Positions 45,734 through 55,300 of a stretch of DNA of 62,174 bases are shown here, one piece after another. The first letter of the stretch is position 1. Every line of letters begins with the position of its first letter. Source of the stretch: an uncultured Burkholderiales bacterium. GTDB lineage: Bacteria > Pseudomonadota > Gammaproteobacteria > Burkholderiales > Burkholderiaceae_C. The notes under the pieces are model-generated. The model had not been told where the DNA came from. It saw only the letters and a program-made list of their open reading frames with translations, and made no database searches. The DNA lies in assembly GCA_945952065.1 (NCBI GenBank), contig CAMFGY010000031.1:1-62174 (forward strand), given 5' to 3'. The translations under genes were made by a program, and so were the position numbers.

Positions 45734-45762
45734 AAAAAACGCGCTGAGAGCGCGTTTTTTTG
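45734..45762. terminator. Bidirectional intrinsic terminator
   Basis: AAAAAACGCGCT (45734-45745) pairs with AGCGCGTTTTTT (45749-45760) around GAG, with A's before and T's after. It serves the convergent pbpG and IclR-type genes. Confidence 0.93.
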
Positions 45763-45792
45763 TTTCTGAGGCGCGTCTTGCGTGGGCGTCGC

Positions 45793-46560
45793 TCAGCCGC
45801 GATAGCCCAAATCAGCCGAAATCTGAGCCACCGTCTCCTTCAGCTTTTGCAGCCACGACTCTTCAAGTCGATCGGCAGGCGCGGAGATCGACAAACCGGC
45901 AATCAGCTTGGCTTGGTCGTCGTAAATGCCGGCGGCCATGCAGCGCACACCCAATTCCAGTTCTTCGTCATCGCGGGCGACGCCGCGCTGGCGCACTTGG
46001 GCCAACTCGCGCTCCAGAGCCTGGATGTCCGTCAGGCTGTTGCGGGTGTGGCCAGCCAAGCCAGTGCGGGTGGCATAAGCACGCACCCGGAGTGGGTCAT
46101 CGCTGGCCAGAAAAAGCTTACCCACCGAGGTCAGATGCAAAGGCGCACGGCCGCCCACGGCGCGCACCACCTGCATGCCCGAGCGTTCACTGTAAGTGCG
46201 CTCGATATAGACGATTTCATCGCCTTGGCGAACTGACAAATTGACCGGCTGATGGGTGAATTTGTGAAGCTCGCGCATCGGGCCGATTGCTGCGTCCCGA
46301 ACGTCCAGCCGAGCCTTGACCAAGTTTCCCAGCTCCAACAAGCGCATCCCCAGGCGATAGCTGCCCGCTTCGGGTCTGTCCACAAAACGGCCCAGCGCCA
46401 GATCGTTGAGAATGCGGTGGGCTGTGGATGGGTGTAGTCCGGTGCTGGCGCTGATGTCTTTCAGCGAGACCGGATCCTGGTGGCTGGCCAAGACGTCCAG
46501 CAGTGAAAACATGCGCTCCAAAACCTGGATGGCAGGTGTTTGACCCTCTTTGTTTTTCAT
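45793..46560 (-). CDS. IclR family transcription regulator
   Basis: This 255-residue regulator has an N-terminal winged helix at about 10-75 (LLDVLASHQDPVSLKDISASTGLHPSTAHRILNDL) and the IclR effector domain beyond 80 (SVGKLFLA, RDDEELELGVRCMAAGIYD). The ligand cannot be told. The ATG at 46560 gives a normal N-terminus; AAGG is only a base or two away, and a frame continues upstream to 46635 without a better start. It is divergent from the TIGR03790 gene across 174 bases that contain a candidate operator. Confidence 0.9.
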   Translation of the reverse strand: MKNKEGQTPAIQVLERMFSLLDVLASHQDPVSLKDISASTGLHPSTAHRILNDLALGRFVDRPEAGSYRLGMRLLELGNLVKARLDVRDAAIGPMRELHKFTHQPVNLSVRQGDEIVYIERTYSERSGMQVVRAVGGRAPLHLTSVGKLFLASDDPLRVRAYATRTGLAGHTRNSLTDIQALERELAQVRQRGVARDDEELELGVRCMAAGIYDDQAKLIAGLSISAPADRLEESWLQKLKETVAQISADLGYRG

Positions 46561-46596
46561 GCCTTCATTGTGCTGGAGATTGGTTTGTTTTGTATC

Positions 46597-46613
46597 GTGA
46601 AAAATAGATTCAC
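46597..46613. promoter_or_regulatory. Candidate IclR operator
   Basis: GTGAA (46597-46601) and TTCAC (46609-46613) form an inverted repeat with a seven-base A/T-rich spacer, between the divergent IclR-type and TIGR03790 genes. Spacing and position suit autoregulation by the IclR-type protein. Confidence 0.4.
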
Positions 46614-46734
46614 TCCTCGACAGGGTCTCGATCACGCAACACCTGTGGCTTGCTCATCCTGGGCTGAGCAACTGGCTCGCGCTGGCGTCATCAGGCTTGC
46701 TGGTGTTGAGAAGGCGCGGCGCGTTTGGCGCGCG

Positions 46735-47901
46735 ATGGTGGGGTGGGTCTTTTTTGCTTGTTTGGGCTTGGTGCTGGGTGCTGCGCCATCGAGGGCGCAG
46801 GAGTCGCCTGCGCCCGCATCGTCGGCCAGTTCAGTCTCGGCACCAGGGGCGGCACCAGGGACGGCGGCGCAAGCTGCTGCGGCTTGGCTGCGCATGCCTC
46901 GCTTACAGGGGCGCTTGACCGCAGCGGATCTGGGCTTGTTGATCAACACGGCTGACCCCTACTCGGTCAGTGTGGGTGAGTACTATGCCGAGCGGCGAGG
47001 CATTCCTGAGCACCACATCCTGCGGGTGAAGCTGCCCCTGCGCAGCAGTTTGAGCCTTGCTGAATTTGAAGCTTTGCAAGCGCAAATCAAAAGCCAAATG
47101 GGCCCGCAAGTGCAAGCCTTGGCCTTGGCATGGCGCCAGCCCTATGCCGTGGAGTGCAATGCCATCACGGCTGCCTTGGCGCTGGGCTTTCAGCCGGAAC
47201 TCTGCAAGCAAACTTGCGCGCCGAGTCTGGTGTCGCCGTACTTCTCTTATACCGGTGCGCGCCCATTCAGCGATTTAGGCCTGCGGCCCGCCATGTTGGT
47301 CGCGGCGCGCAGTGTGGAGGCGGGCAAGGCCCTGATTGACCGCGGCATTGCGGCGGATCACAGCTTGCCTTCCTTTTCTGCGGCGCATGCTTACTTTGCC
47401 AGCACGCCGGATGTGGCGCGCAATGTGCGGTCCGTGCTGTTCCCGCCCGACACATGGCTGCGTCCTTGGGGCTTGCAGACCCGGCGGGTGACCAGTCAGG
47501 CCTTGCCGGCACTGCAGCGGACCCTGATCTATCAAACCGGCTTGGTCCGGGTCGAAGGTTTGGCTTCGGTGGAATGGCTGCCCGGCGCCTTGGCCGATCA
47601 CCTGACCTCTTTTGGCGGCGTGTTGGAGGGCGAGGGGCAACAAGGCCAAATGAGCGCGCTGGATTGGCTGGAAGCCGGGGCCACGGCCAGTTACGGCACC
47701 GTCAGCGAACCTTGCAACCATCGGCAGAAATTCCCACATCCGCAGATCTTGCTGCTCAGCTATGTGCAAGGGGTAAGCGCTTTGGAGGCCTATTGGCATA
47801 GCGTGGCCTGGCCTGGGCAAGGCGTCTTCATTGGCGAGCCTTTGGCGGCTCCTTATGCGTCACCGTTCTCCGCCGCGACAGGCGCCGCTGCTGCGCCCTA
47901 A
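46735..47901 (+). CDS. TIGR03790 family protein
   Basis: The 388-residue product matches the TIGR03790 group of exported proteins of unknown function, with the block AADLGLLINTADPYSVSVGEYYAERRGIPEHHILRVKLP near residue 60-95 and a C-terminal half containing TASYGTVSEPCNHRQKFPHP. A signal peptide at about 1-22 (MVGWVFFACLGLVLGAAPSRAQ) precedes an Ala/Ser/Pro linker. The start at 46735 is chosen for that signal but has no clear ribosome binding site; the frame is open back to 46540, overlapping the divergent regulator gene. Its end is one base from the convergent hpnE stop. Confidence 0.8.
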   Translation: MVGWVFFACLGLVLGAAPSRAQESPAPASSASSVSAPGAAPGTAAQAAAAWLRMPRLQGRLTAADLGLLINTADPYSVSVGEYYAERRGIPEHHILRVKLPLRSSLSLAEFEALQAQIKSQMGPQVQALALAWRQPYAVECNAITAALALGFQPELCKQTCAPSLVSPYFSYTGARPFSDLGLRPAMLVAARSVEAGKALIDRGIAADHSLPSFSAAHAYFASTPDVARNVRSVLFPPDTWLRPWGLQTRRVTSQALPALQRTLIYQTGLVRVEGLASVEWLPGALADHLTSFGGVLEGEGQQGQMSALDWLEAGATASYGTVSEPCNHRQKFPHPQILLLSYVQGVSALEAYWHSVAWPGQGVFIGEPLAAPYASPFSAATGAAAAP

Positions 47902-47902
47902 C

Positions 47903-49219
47903 TCAGCCCGTTTCGTGTCGGCAAGCAGCCTGCGCTGCGTTTTTGCCCGCTCGCACCGCGCCTTCCAGGGTTGCGGGGTAGGGGCCGGCAATGTAGTCAC
48001 CGGCGGCCCACAAGCCGCTTGAGACTCGCATCGCAGGGCGTTGCAAGTCGGGTGTGCAGGCAAAGGTCGCGCGTTTTTCGGCCAGCACCCGATAGACCGT
48101 GGGAGGGCTTTGCCAAGCCAGCGCTTGTTGGGCTTGTTGCAGCACCGCCGCGCCCGCTTCGGCCAGCCCACGTTCCACCCAGTCGGCTGCGCCGCTGATG
48201 ACAAAGGCGAACAAGCCGGGCGCATGTCCCAATAGGCCCAAATCAAAAGCGAATTGCGCCGGCGCATTGGGGCCTTCTTGCAGTGCCACCATGGCCGCAG
48301 GCAAGCTGCAGTCCGGCGCATGCAGATACACGGTGATGATGGGCTCAAACCGCAGAGCCTGCGCGGCCTGGGCCCAATCGGCCGCCCAAGGCGCGACCAA
48401 CTTGACTGCTTGTGCGGCGCTGCAGGCCAAGATCACCTGGTCGAAACTTTCGCTGGCCTTGAGGGCTGGGCTGGCGGTTTCAATCTGCCAAAGTCCGTTG
48501 ACGGGCTTGAGCGCTTGGACACGATGGCCCAGCAGGACTTGGGCCCCCGATGTCATCAGCCATCGCTGTGCCGGTTCAGCCAGCAATTCACTCAGCCCGC
48601 GCTTGGGCAGCAAGAGGTCGGCGCTGCCTCGGCCGCTGAACAAAGCGTCTTGCAAAACGCGCAAGAAAACCTGGGCGCTGGCCTGGCGGGCAGGGGTGTT
48701 CAGCGCAGCGACACAAAGTGGGTCCAGCAATTCTTGGCGAACAATGCCGGGCAAGCCTGCGCACAACTGGTCCACGTTCAGCTGGGGTGCACAACGAAAG
48801 CCCTGCATCAACCATGCGCTGGCACGGCCCAGCAGATGCAGGCGCGCCTTCAGCGGCCAGGCGCTGTAGCTCAGAATGGCCCGCACAAAACTCAGCAAGG
48901 GCGGACCGGGTGGCAGGCGCAGGCCTTCATGATCGGGGTAGCGCAAACGCAAGGGCTGGCGCAAGAAGCTCTGTTCAAGATCCAGCCCCAGCGTGCGCAT
49001 TAAATCAAGACAGGCGCTGTAGGCGCCGATCAGGATGTGCTGGCCATTGTCCAAGCGGTAGGGGCTTGCATCGTCTTGCAGGCTGCGAGCCCGGCCGCCC
49101 GCTTGCGGGGCCATTTCGTAAACCGTGACTTGATGCCCCGCTTGGCAGAGCTCTACAGCGGCCGCCAAGCCGGCCCACCCCGCGCCGACGATGGCAATGC
49201 GTTGCCGGGTGAGGCTCAA
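47903..49219 (-). CDS. hpnE: Hydroxysqualene dehydroxylase
   Basis: This 438-residue FAD-dependent amine-oxidase-like enzyme reduces hydroxysqualene to squalene, the last step of the bacterial HpnCDE route. The dinucleotide motif is IAIVGAGWAGLAAAVEL near the N-terminus, followed by GGRARS and DNGQHILIGAY, and the C-terminal FAD motif GLWAAGDYIAGPYPATLEGAVRAG. The start is TTG, overlapping the hpnD stop as TTGA; no ATG is nearby. It is the last gene of the hpnC-hpnD-hpnE operon. Confidence 0.93.
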   Translation of the reverse strand: MSLTRQRIAIVGAGWAGLAAAVELCQAGHQVTVYEMAPQAGGRARSLQDDASPYRLDNGQHILIGAYSACLDLMRTLGLDLEQSFLRQPLRLRYPDHEGLRLPPGPPLLSFVRAILSYSAWPLKARLHLLGRASAWLMQGFRCAPQLNVDQLCAGLPGIVRQELLDPLCVAALNTPARQASAQVFLRVLQDALFSGRGSADLLLPKRGLSELLAEPAQRWLMTSGAQVLLGHRVQALKPVNGLWQIETASPALKASESFDQVILACSAAQAVKLVAPWAADWAQAAQALRFEPIITVYLHAPDCSLPAAMVALQEGPNAPAQFAFDLGLLGHAPGLFAFVISGAADWVERGLAEAGAAVLQQAQQALAWQSPPTVYRVLAEKRATFACTPDLQRPAMRVSSGLWAAGDYIAGPYPATLEGAVRAGKNAAQAACRHETG

Positions 49220-50064
49220 CGCCCGGCCCAGTTGGTGCGCATGGCGATCCAGAGTTTGCGCAGCGGTGTTAAGGCAATGCGCTGCTCCAGCACGCGGAAA
49301 CCTTCGGCTTCAATTTCGCGCAACAGGGCCCGGTAGATATTGGCCATCATCAAGCCTGGCTTTTGGGCTGCGCGGTCCGCCTCGGGCAAAAGGGCCATGG
49401 CTTCGTCATACAGGCGATGTGCGCGCTCGGCCTGGAACTTCATCAAGGCGGTGAAGCGATCGCTGTAACCCCATGGGCTTTGCCGCAGCAAGATTTCATG
49501 GGCCTTGACATCAAACTGCTGCAATTCAGAGATCGGCAAGTAAATGCGGCCGCGTCGCGCGTCATCGCCCACGTCGCGGATGATATTGGTCAGCTGCATG
49601 GCCTGACCCAGTTTGTGGGCGTAGGCGACGGTTTCGGGCTGGCTGCGTCCAAAGATGGAAGAAGCCACTTCACCCACCACGCCGGCCACCAAATGGCAAT
49701 AGCGTTGCAGGCCGGGGAAGTCGAGGTAGCGGGTTTGCTCCAAGTCCATCTGGCAGCCATCTATGACCGCATGCAAATGCTCAAGCCGGATGTCGTAGAG
49801 GCTGACGTGCGGCATCAATGCGCGCATCACCGGATGTTGTGGCTGGCCGGCAAAGGCGGCCGCGCATTCCTTGCGCCACCAAGCCAGCTTGGTCGAGGCG
49901 ACACCCAAATCGGAGATCTCGTCCACCACATCGTCGACTTCTCGGCAAAAAGCGTAGAAGGCGGTGATGGCGGCGCGACGCGGAGCCGGTAAAAACAAAA
50001 AGGCGTAGTAAAAACTCGAGCCACTTTTGGCCGCCTTGTCCTGCACATACTGCTCGGGACTCAC
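49216..50064 (-). CDS. hpnD: Presqualene diphosphate synthase
   Basis: This 282-residue trans-isoprenyl synthase joins two farnesyl diphosphates to presqualene diphosphate. Aspartate-rich motifs are CREVDDVVDE and NIIRDVGDDARRGRIYLP. The start is GTG at 50064, overlapping the hpnC stop as GTGA, with AAGGAG five bases upstream and the usual N-terminus SPEQYVQDKAAKSGSSFYYAFLFLP. A longer frame to 50112 begins with TTG and is less likely. Confidence 0.94.
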   Translation of the reverse strand: MSPEQYVQDKAAKSGSSFYYAFLFLPAPRRAAITAFYAFCREVDDVVDEISDLGVASTKLAWWRKECAAAFAGQPQHPVMRALMPHVSLYDIRLEHLHAVIDGCQMDLEQTRYLDFPGLQRYCHLVAGVVGEVASSIFGRSQPETVAYAHKLGQAMQLTNIIRDVGDDARRGRIYLPISELQQFDVKAHEILLRQSPWGYSDRFTALMKFQAERAHRLYDEAMALLPEADRAAQKPGLMMANIYRALLREIEAEGFRVLEQRIALTPLRKLWIAMRTNWAGR

Positions 50065-50921
50065 AAACGCTCCTTGGTCTTGGGGGCGGACTTCATGAGT
50101 GCGGCTCGCCAAAGCAAAAGGGGCACATCATGGGCGCGAAGGCGAGGGCGGTGAATCAGACTGGCATATTGCATGGCGCGGATTTTCGCAAGAATTCTCA
50201 AGCCCCCTTGGACGACCAGGCGCAATTCCCATCCGGCCCGGCCAGGAACCCGGTGAACCAAGGGTGCACCTTCATGCATCAACGCTTCGGCCCAGCGGCA
50301 CAGATCCTCAATCAGCGCGCGCGCAGTCGGCTGGTCTTGGCAGTTCAGCAGGGATTCGCGGCTGACTCCGAAGCGCAGCAAATCGGTTTGTGGCACATAG
50401 ACTCGGCCATTCGGGCCGTCACGGCTGAAGTCTTGCCAGAAATTGATGAGCTGCAGACTGCTGCAAATGGCATCGGATTGGCGCAGCGCGAGTTCATCGT
50501 TGACGCCATACAGATGCAGCAGCAAACGCCCCACCGGATTGGCGGACCGTCGGCAATAGTCCAACAACTCCTCGCGATCGGTGTAGGCGGTCTTATGCAA
50601 GTCCTGTTCAAAGGCGTCCAGCAAATCGTGCAGCAAGCGCGAAGGCAAAGCATGGCTGGCCAGCGCTTGCGCCAAAGGCTCAAACACCTGCGCAGCCCAG
50701 CGGGGCGAGGCCGGCTTGCCCTCGGTGATGGCCAACAAATCAGCCCGATAGGCTTGCAAGTCTTGCACGCGTTGTTCGGTCGGCACATCGCCTTCGTCCG
50801 CCAAATCATCGGCTGTGCGGGCAAAGTGATACAGGGCGGCCACTGCCGGCCTCAGGCGTCTGGGGCAAAGCAAGGAGGCGACGGGAAAGTTTTCGTAATG
50901 TTCTATGCTCACGGCCCGCAT
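50061..50921 (-). CDS. hpnC: Hydroxysqualene synthase
   Basis: This 286-residue squalene/phytoene synthase family enzyme converts presqualene diphosphate to hydroxysqualene. Motifs are FARTADDLADEGD near 45 and INFWQDFSRDGPNGRVYVP near 160. The ATG at 50921 has AAAGG eight bases upstream; a GTG at 50912 and a long frame extending to 51200 are alternatives. It heads hpnCDE. No squalene-hopene cyclase is in the window, so whether squalene goes to hopanoids is open. Confidence 0.92.
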   Translation of the reverse strand: MRAVSIEHYENFPVASLLCPRRLRPAVAALYHFARTADDLADEGDVPTEQRVQDLQAYRADLLAITEGKPASPRWAAQVFEPLAQALASHALPSRLLHDLLDAFEQDLHKTAYTDREELLDYCRRSANPVGRLLLHLYGVNDELALRQSDAICSSLQLINFWQDFSRDGPNGRVYVPQTDLLRFGVSRESLLNCQDQPTARALIEDLCRWAEALMHEGAPLVHRVPGRAGWELRLVVQGGLRILAKIRAMQYASLIHRPRLRAHDVPLLLWRAALMKSAPKTKERL

Positions 50922-51060
50922 TGTGGGTGCCTTTGCTAGGGTCTCTGGGATTGAGGGCTTGAAGGCACAAACTCCCGGCGCTTTGGCGTTGTTATCTCGC
51001 AAGCTGACGAGCCGGTTGATGGGATCCTCGGCAGGCTTGTTGTACTTCGGCGGGGCTGAA

Positions 51061-51089
51061 TTGACACCGTTTGCCGGCTTGCATACATT
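51061..51089 (+). promoter_or_regulatory. Sigma-70 promoter of the RND efflux pair
   Basis: A perfect -35 TTGACA (51061-51066) is followed after 17 bases by -10 TACATT (51084-51089). Transcription would start near 51096, inside the inverted repeat described next, about 100 bases before the adaptor gene. The 277-bp gap also serves hpnC on the other strand. Confidence 0.8.
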
Positions 51090-51109
51090 ACTGACCAATC
51101 GGTCAGTAA
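51088..51109. promoter_or_regulatory. TetR-type operator over the efflux promoter
   Basis: TTACTGACC and GGTCAGTAA form a perfect 9-bp inverted repeat with spacer AATC, overlapping the -10 box and start point. The form closely resembles operators of TetR/AcrR-type efflux repressors. No TetR-family gene is in the window, so the repressor must be encoded elsewhere. Confidence 0.75.
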
Positions 51110-51198
51110 CGAGCTGGGCGATCAGAGGGGGCAGCTGTTCGGCTTGTGCTTTGAATGGTTTTTGGCCGTCGGTGGCATTGATATTTCCAAGGTTTCTC

Positions 51199-52326
51199 AT
51201 GCATCAAAACCTATACCGAGCTCTTGTTCTGGCCCCTGTGCTGGCCTTGCTTGCTGCATGCGGTCGTCAGGAAGCGGCACCTGAGCCCGAGCGCGCGGTC
51301 AGAACCCAAGTCTTAAAGGTTGATTCCGCAGGCTTGACGCATGAATACGCGGCCGAAGTTCGCGCGCGGACCGAGTCCCGACTGTCGTTTCGGGTCGGGG
51401 GCAAGATTCTGTCGCGCAAGGTGAATGTGGGCGATATGGTCAAGCCCGGCCAAGTGCTCGCGCAGTTGGACCCGCAAGATTTGATGCTCTCGCAAGAAGC
51501 AGCACGTGCCGGTGTCTTGGCGGCGCGCACCACTCGAGATCAATTGGGTGCAGAGTTCAAGCGCTTCATTGAGTTGCGCGAGCAGGGTTTCATCAGCGCC
51601 GCCGAGTTGGAGCGACGCGAGAGTGCGTTCAAAACCGCCCAAGCGCAATTGGAGCAAATGAAGGCGCAGGCGAGCGCGCAGGCCAATCAAGCCGGCTACG
51701 CCCAGTTGTTGGCAGATGCCGCCGGTGTGGTCACGGCCGTCGAGGCTGAGCCCGGCATGGTGGTCGCCCCGGGGACGCCCGTGGTGCGCATCGCGCAGGA
51801 CGGGCCGCGTGATGTGGTGTTCTCGGTGCCTGAGGACCAATTGGCTGCCGTACAAGCCTTTGCCGCCAAGCCGGGCGCCATGACGGCCCGGCTTTGGGGT
51901 GCGGACAAAAACCCAGCGCAGCCGGTGACTTTGCGAGAAGTGCCGGCGGCGGCGGATCCGGTCACGCGCACTTTCTTGCTCAAAGCCGATGCGGGCCGTC
52001 TGCAGGCCAAACTGGGGCAAACCGCCACCGTGATGATTGAGGCGCCGCGTCAAAAGCAAGTGATCAAGTTGCCGCTGGCCGCCATCTTGCAACAACAAGG
52101 GCAAACCACGGTGTGGGTCTTGGATCCGACGCAGATGACGCTCAAGTCGCAGCCGGTCCAGGTGGGGGGCGCAGATGGCAATGAGGTGGTGATTGCCTCC
52201 GGCCTGAACCCTGGCCAGGAGGTGGTGGTGGCGGGCGTTCATGTGCTCAAGGCCGGGCAACGGGTGAAGCGCTACCAAGAAGGGGCGGCTCCGCTCACCC
52301 CGGTGGCTGCGGCGGCCTCGCACTGA
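51199..52326 (+). CDS. RND efflux periplasmic adaptor lipoprotein
   Basis: This 375-residue membrane-fusion protein links an RND pump to an outer-membrane channel. The signal peptide carries lipobox LAAC with Cys at about residue 19. The lipoyl half-domain LSFRVGGKILSRKVNVGDMVKPGQVLAQLD is followed by a helical hairpin (about 90-165) and a beta-barrel domain with VVFSVPEDQL. AAGG lies six bases before the ATG. The promoter and TetR-type operator upstream indicate drug or solvent responsive control. The pump gene begins 13 bases after its stop. Confidence 0.93.
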   Translation: MHQNLYRALVLAPVLALLAACGRQEAAPEPERAVRTQVLKVDSAGLTHEYAAEVRARTESRLSFRVGGKILSRKVNVGDMVKPGQVLAQLDPQDLMLSQEAARAGVLAARTTRDQLGAEFKRFIELREQGFISAAELERRESAFKTAQAQLEQMKAQASAQANQAGYAQLLADAAGVVTAVEAEPGMVVAPGTPVVRIAQDGPRDVVFSVPEDQLAAVQAFAAKPGAMTARLWGADKNPAQPVTLREVPAAADPVTRTFLLKADAGRLQAKLGQTATVMIEAPRQKQVIKLPLAAILQQQGQTTVWVLDPTQMTLKSQPVQVGGADGNEVVIASGLNPGQEVVVAGVHVLKAGQRVKRYQEGAAPLTPVAAAASH

Positions 52327-52339
52327 GCGCGGAGCGAGC

Positions 52340-55300
52340 ATGAGCATCAATCAAAGCAAGGCCACGGCGGGCGGGCGGTTCAATGTGTCGCGCTGGGCGC
52401 TGGAGCATCCGGCGCTGACGCGATATTTGATGGTCGTCCTGATGTTGATGGGCTTTGCCGCCTACTTTCAGCTGGGGCAGGATGAAGATCCGCCGTTCAC
52501 CTTCCGGGTGATGGTGGTCCAGGCCTTTTGGCCCGGGGCTACGGCACAGCAGATGGCCGAACAAGTCACCGACAAAATTGAGAAAACCCTGCAGGAAGTC
52601 CCGCTGGGCGACAAGATTTTGAGCAGCACCAAGCCCGGTGAATCGCTCACGGTCTTTCAACTGAAAGACAGCTCCCCCGCCAAAGACGTGCCGGAGGTGT
52701 GGTACCAAGTACGCAAGCGGCTGGGCGATATGCGGGGCACCTTGCCGCAAGGGGTGTATGGGCCGGTTTTCAACGACGAGTTCGGTGATGTGTACGGCTC
52801 CATCTTTGCTTTGTCTGCGGATGGCTTCACGCCTGAAGAGTTGCGGGAGTACTCGGTTCGGGTGCGTTCGCAATTGCTCAAGGTGCCCGATGTCAGCAAG
52901 GTCGAGACCTTTGGGGCGCAAGCTGAAAAAGTGTTCATCGAGGTCTCGCAAAAGCGCTTGGCCTCCTTGGGCCTGGACTTCAATCAGGTGATCAATCAGC
53001 TCGGGGCGCAAAACGCGGTGGAAGGCGGCGGTGTGCTCAATGCGGGCACGGGCAATTTGCAGATCCGCATTGGCGGGCAGTTCAATTCTGTCCAGGCCTT
53101 GCAGGACTTCTCCATCCGCGCCATCAATCCGCAGACCGGGCAGGCCAGCAGCTTGCGACTCTCTGATATCGCTGAGGTGCGACGCGGCTATGTGGATCCC
53201 CCGGCAATCATGGTTCGCCACCAGGGCAAAGACGTGATCGCGCTGGGCGTGTCCATGGCCAAGGGTGGCGACATCGTGGCCATGGGCAAGGCCTTGCAAG
53301 CGGCGGTGACGAATATCCGCAAAACCCTGCCGGCGGGCATTGAGTTGACGCAGATTCAAGATCAGCCCAAGGCCGTCACGCGCTCGGTCAACGAATTTGT
53401 GCAGGTCTTGATCGAAGCGGTCGTGATCGTTTTGCTGGTCAGCTTTATTTCCCTGGGGCTGCATACCCGCCCTCTGCGCATCGATATCTGGCCGGGCTTG
53501 GTCGTTGGCATCACGATCCCGCTGGTCTTGGCCATCACTTTCACCACCATGTTCTATTGGGGGGTGGGCCTGCATAAGATCTCCTTGGGCTCTTTGATCA
53601 TTGCCCTGGGCTTGCTGGTCGATGACGCCATCATTGCGGTGGAAATGATGGTGCGAAAGCTGGAAGAGGGCAGCGACAAAATGCATGCGGCCACCTTTGC
53701 CTATGAGGCCACCGCCATGCCCATGCTGACCGGGACCCTGATCACGGCGGTGGGCTTTCTTCCCATTGGACTGGCCAAATCGGCCACGGGTGAATACACC
53801 TTTGCCATCTTTGCCGTGACGGCTGCGGCCCTGATGATCTCCTGGGTGGTGTCGGTCTATTTCGTCCCCTATCTCGGCTCCTTGCTTTTGCGCACGCGCT
53901 CCGGCCAAGAGGGGCATGCGCATGAGTTGTTTGACACGCCGTTCTATAACCGCTTTCGGGCCATTGTTCGGTGGTGCGTGAGTTATCGCTGGTTGACCAT
54001 TGGCCTGACCGTGCTGGTGTTCGCCTTGGGCCTGTTTGGCATGACCCGGGTTCAGCAGCAGTTCTTCCCCGACTCCAGTCGGCCTGAGATCTTGGTGGAT
54101 ATGACGCTTCCTGAAGGGTCCACCATCGAGCAAAGCCGGGTCATCGCCAAGCGCTTTGAAGCCCGTCTCTTGCAAGAAGAAGGCGTTGCTTCCGTCAGCA
54201 CCTGGATCGGCTCCGGTGTGCCTCGTTTTTATTTGCCCATGGATGTGGTCTTTCCGGATCCCGCGGTCAGCCAAGCGATTGTTTTGCCCAAGGGCTTGGA
54301 AGAACGTGAGGCGCTGCGCAAGCGTCTGCCGGCCCTGCTGGCTGAGCAGTTCCCGGAGGTGCGGGCACGGGTGAAGCTCTTGCCGAATGGCCCGCCCGTG
54401 CCTTACCCGGTGCAGTTCCGCGTGTCGGGTGAAAAGGTCGAAGAAGTGCGCCGCTGGGCGGATCAAGCCTTGGAGATTTTGCGGGCCAACCCACATATGC
54501 GAGGGGTGAACGACAACTGGCGTGAGCCGATCAAGGTGCTCAAACTGGAGGTGGACCAAGACAAGGCGCGCGCCCTGGGGGTGAGCAGCCAAAGCTTGGC
54601 GCAGGCTTCGCGCACCATGTTGTCCGGCGTCACCATTGGGCAATACCGCGAAGGCGACAAACTGGTCGACATTGTTCTGCGTCCGCCCTTGGAAGAGCGC
54701 AATGCCATCACCGATATCGGCAACGCCTATGTCACAACGGCGAGCGGGCGCGCAGTGCCCTTGACCCAGGTCGCCAAAATCGGTTTTGACTGGGAGCCCG
54801 GCGTATTGGCGCGGCACGGCCGCAGCTACGCGGTCACTGTCCAGGGCGATGTGACCGAGGGCATGCAGGGCGCCACAGTCAGCGCGCAGCTGTGGCCACA
54901 GTTGCAAGCGCTGAAGGCCAAAATGCCACCGGGCTATGACATCTCGGTGGCCGGCGCGGTGGAAGAAAGCAGCAAGGGGCAGGGCTCAATCGCGGCCGGC
55001 GTTCCAGTGATGCTGTTCATCACCTTCACCTTGTTGATGCTGCAGTTGCAGAGTTTTTCTCGCTCGATGTTGGTTTTCTTGACGGGGCCTTTGGGCATCG
55101 CAGGGGTGTCGACGGCCTTGCTCCTGTTCAACAAGCCCTTTGGCTTCGTGGCCTTGCTGGGGGTGATTGCCTTGATGGGCATGATCATGCGCAATTCGGT
55201 GATTTTGATCGACCAGATCGAGCAAGACCGTGCGCGCGGTGTGCCCGCCTGGTCCGCCATTGTGGAGTCGGCGGTGCGACGTTTTAGGCCGATTGTCTTG

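Noticed and set aside
52295-54907. 870-codon minus-strand frame opposite the RND permease
   Set aside because: It is antisense to a full RND pump, with no motif; the His/Gln/Arg-rich content is typical of a shadow.
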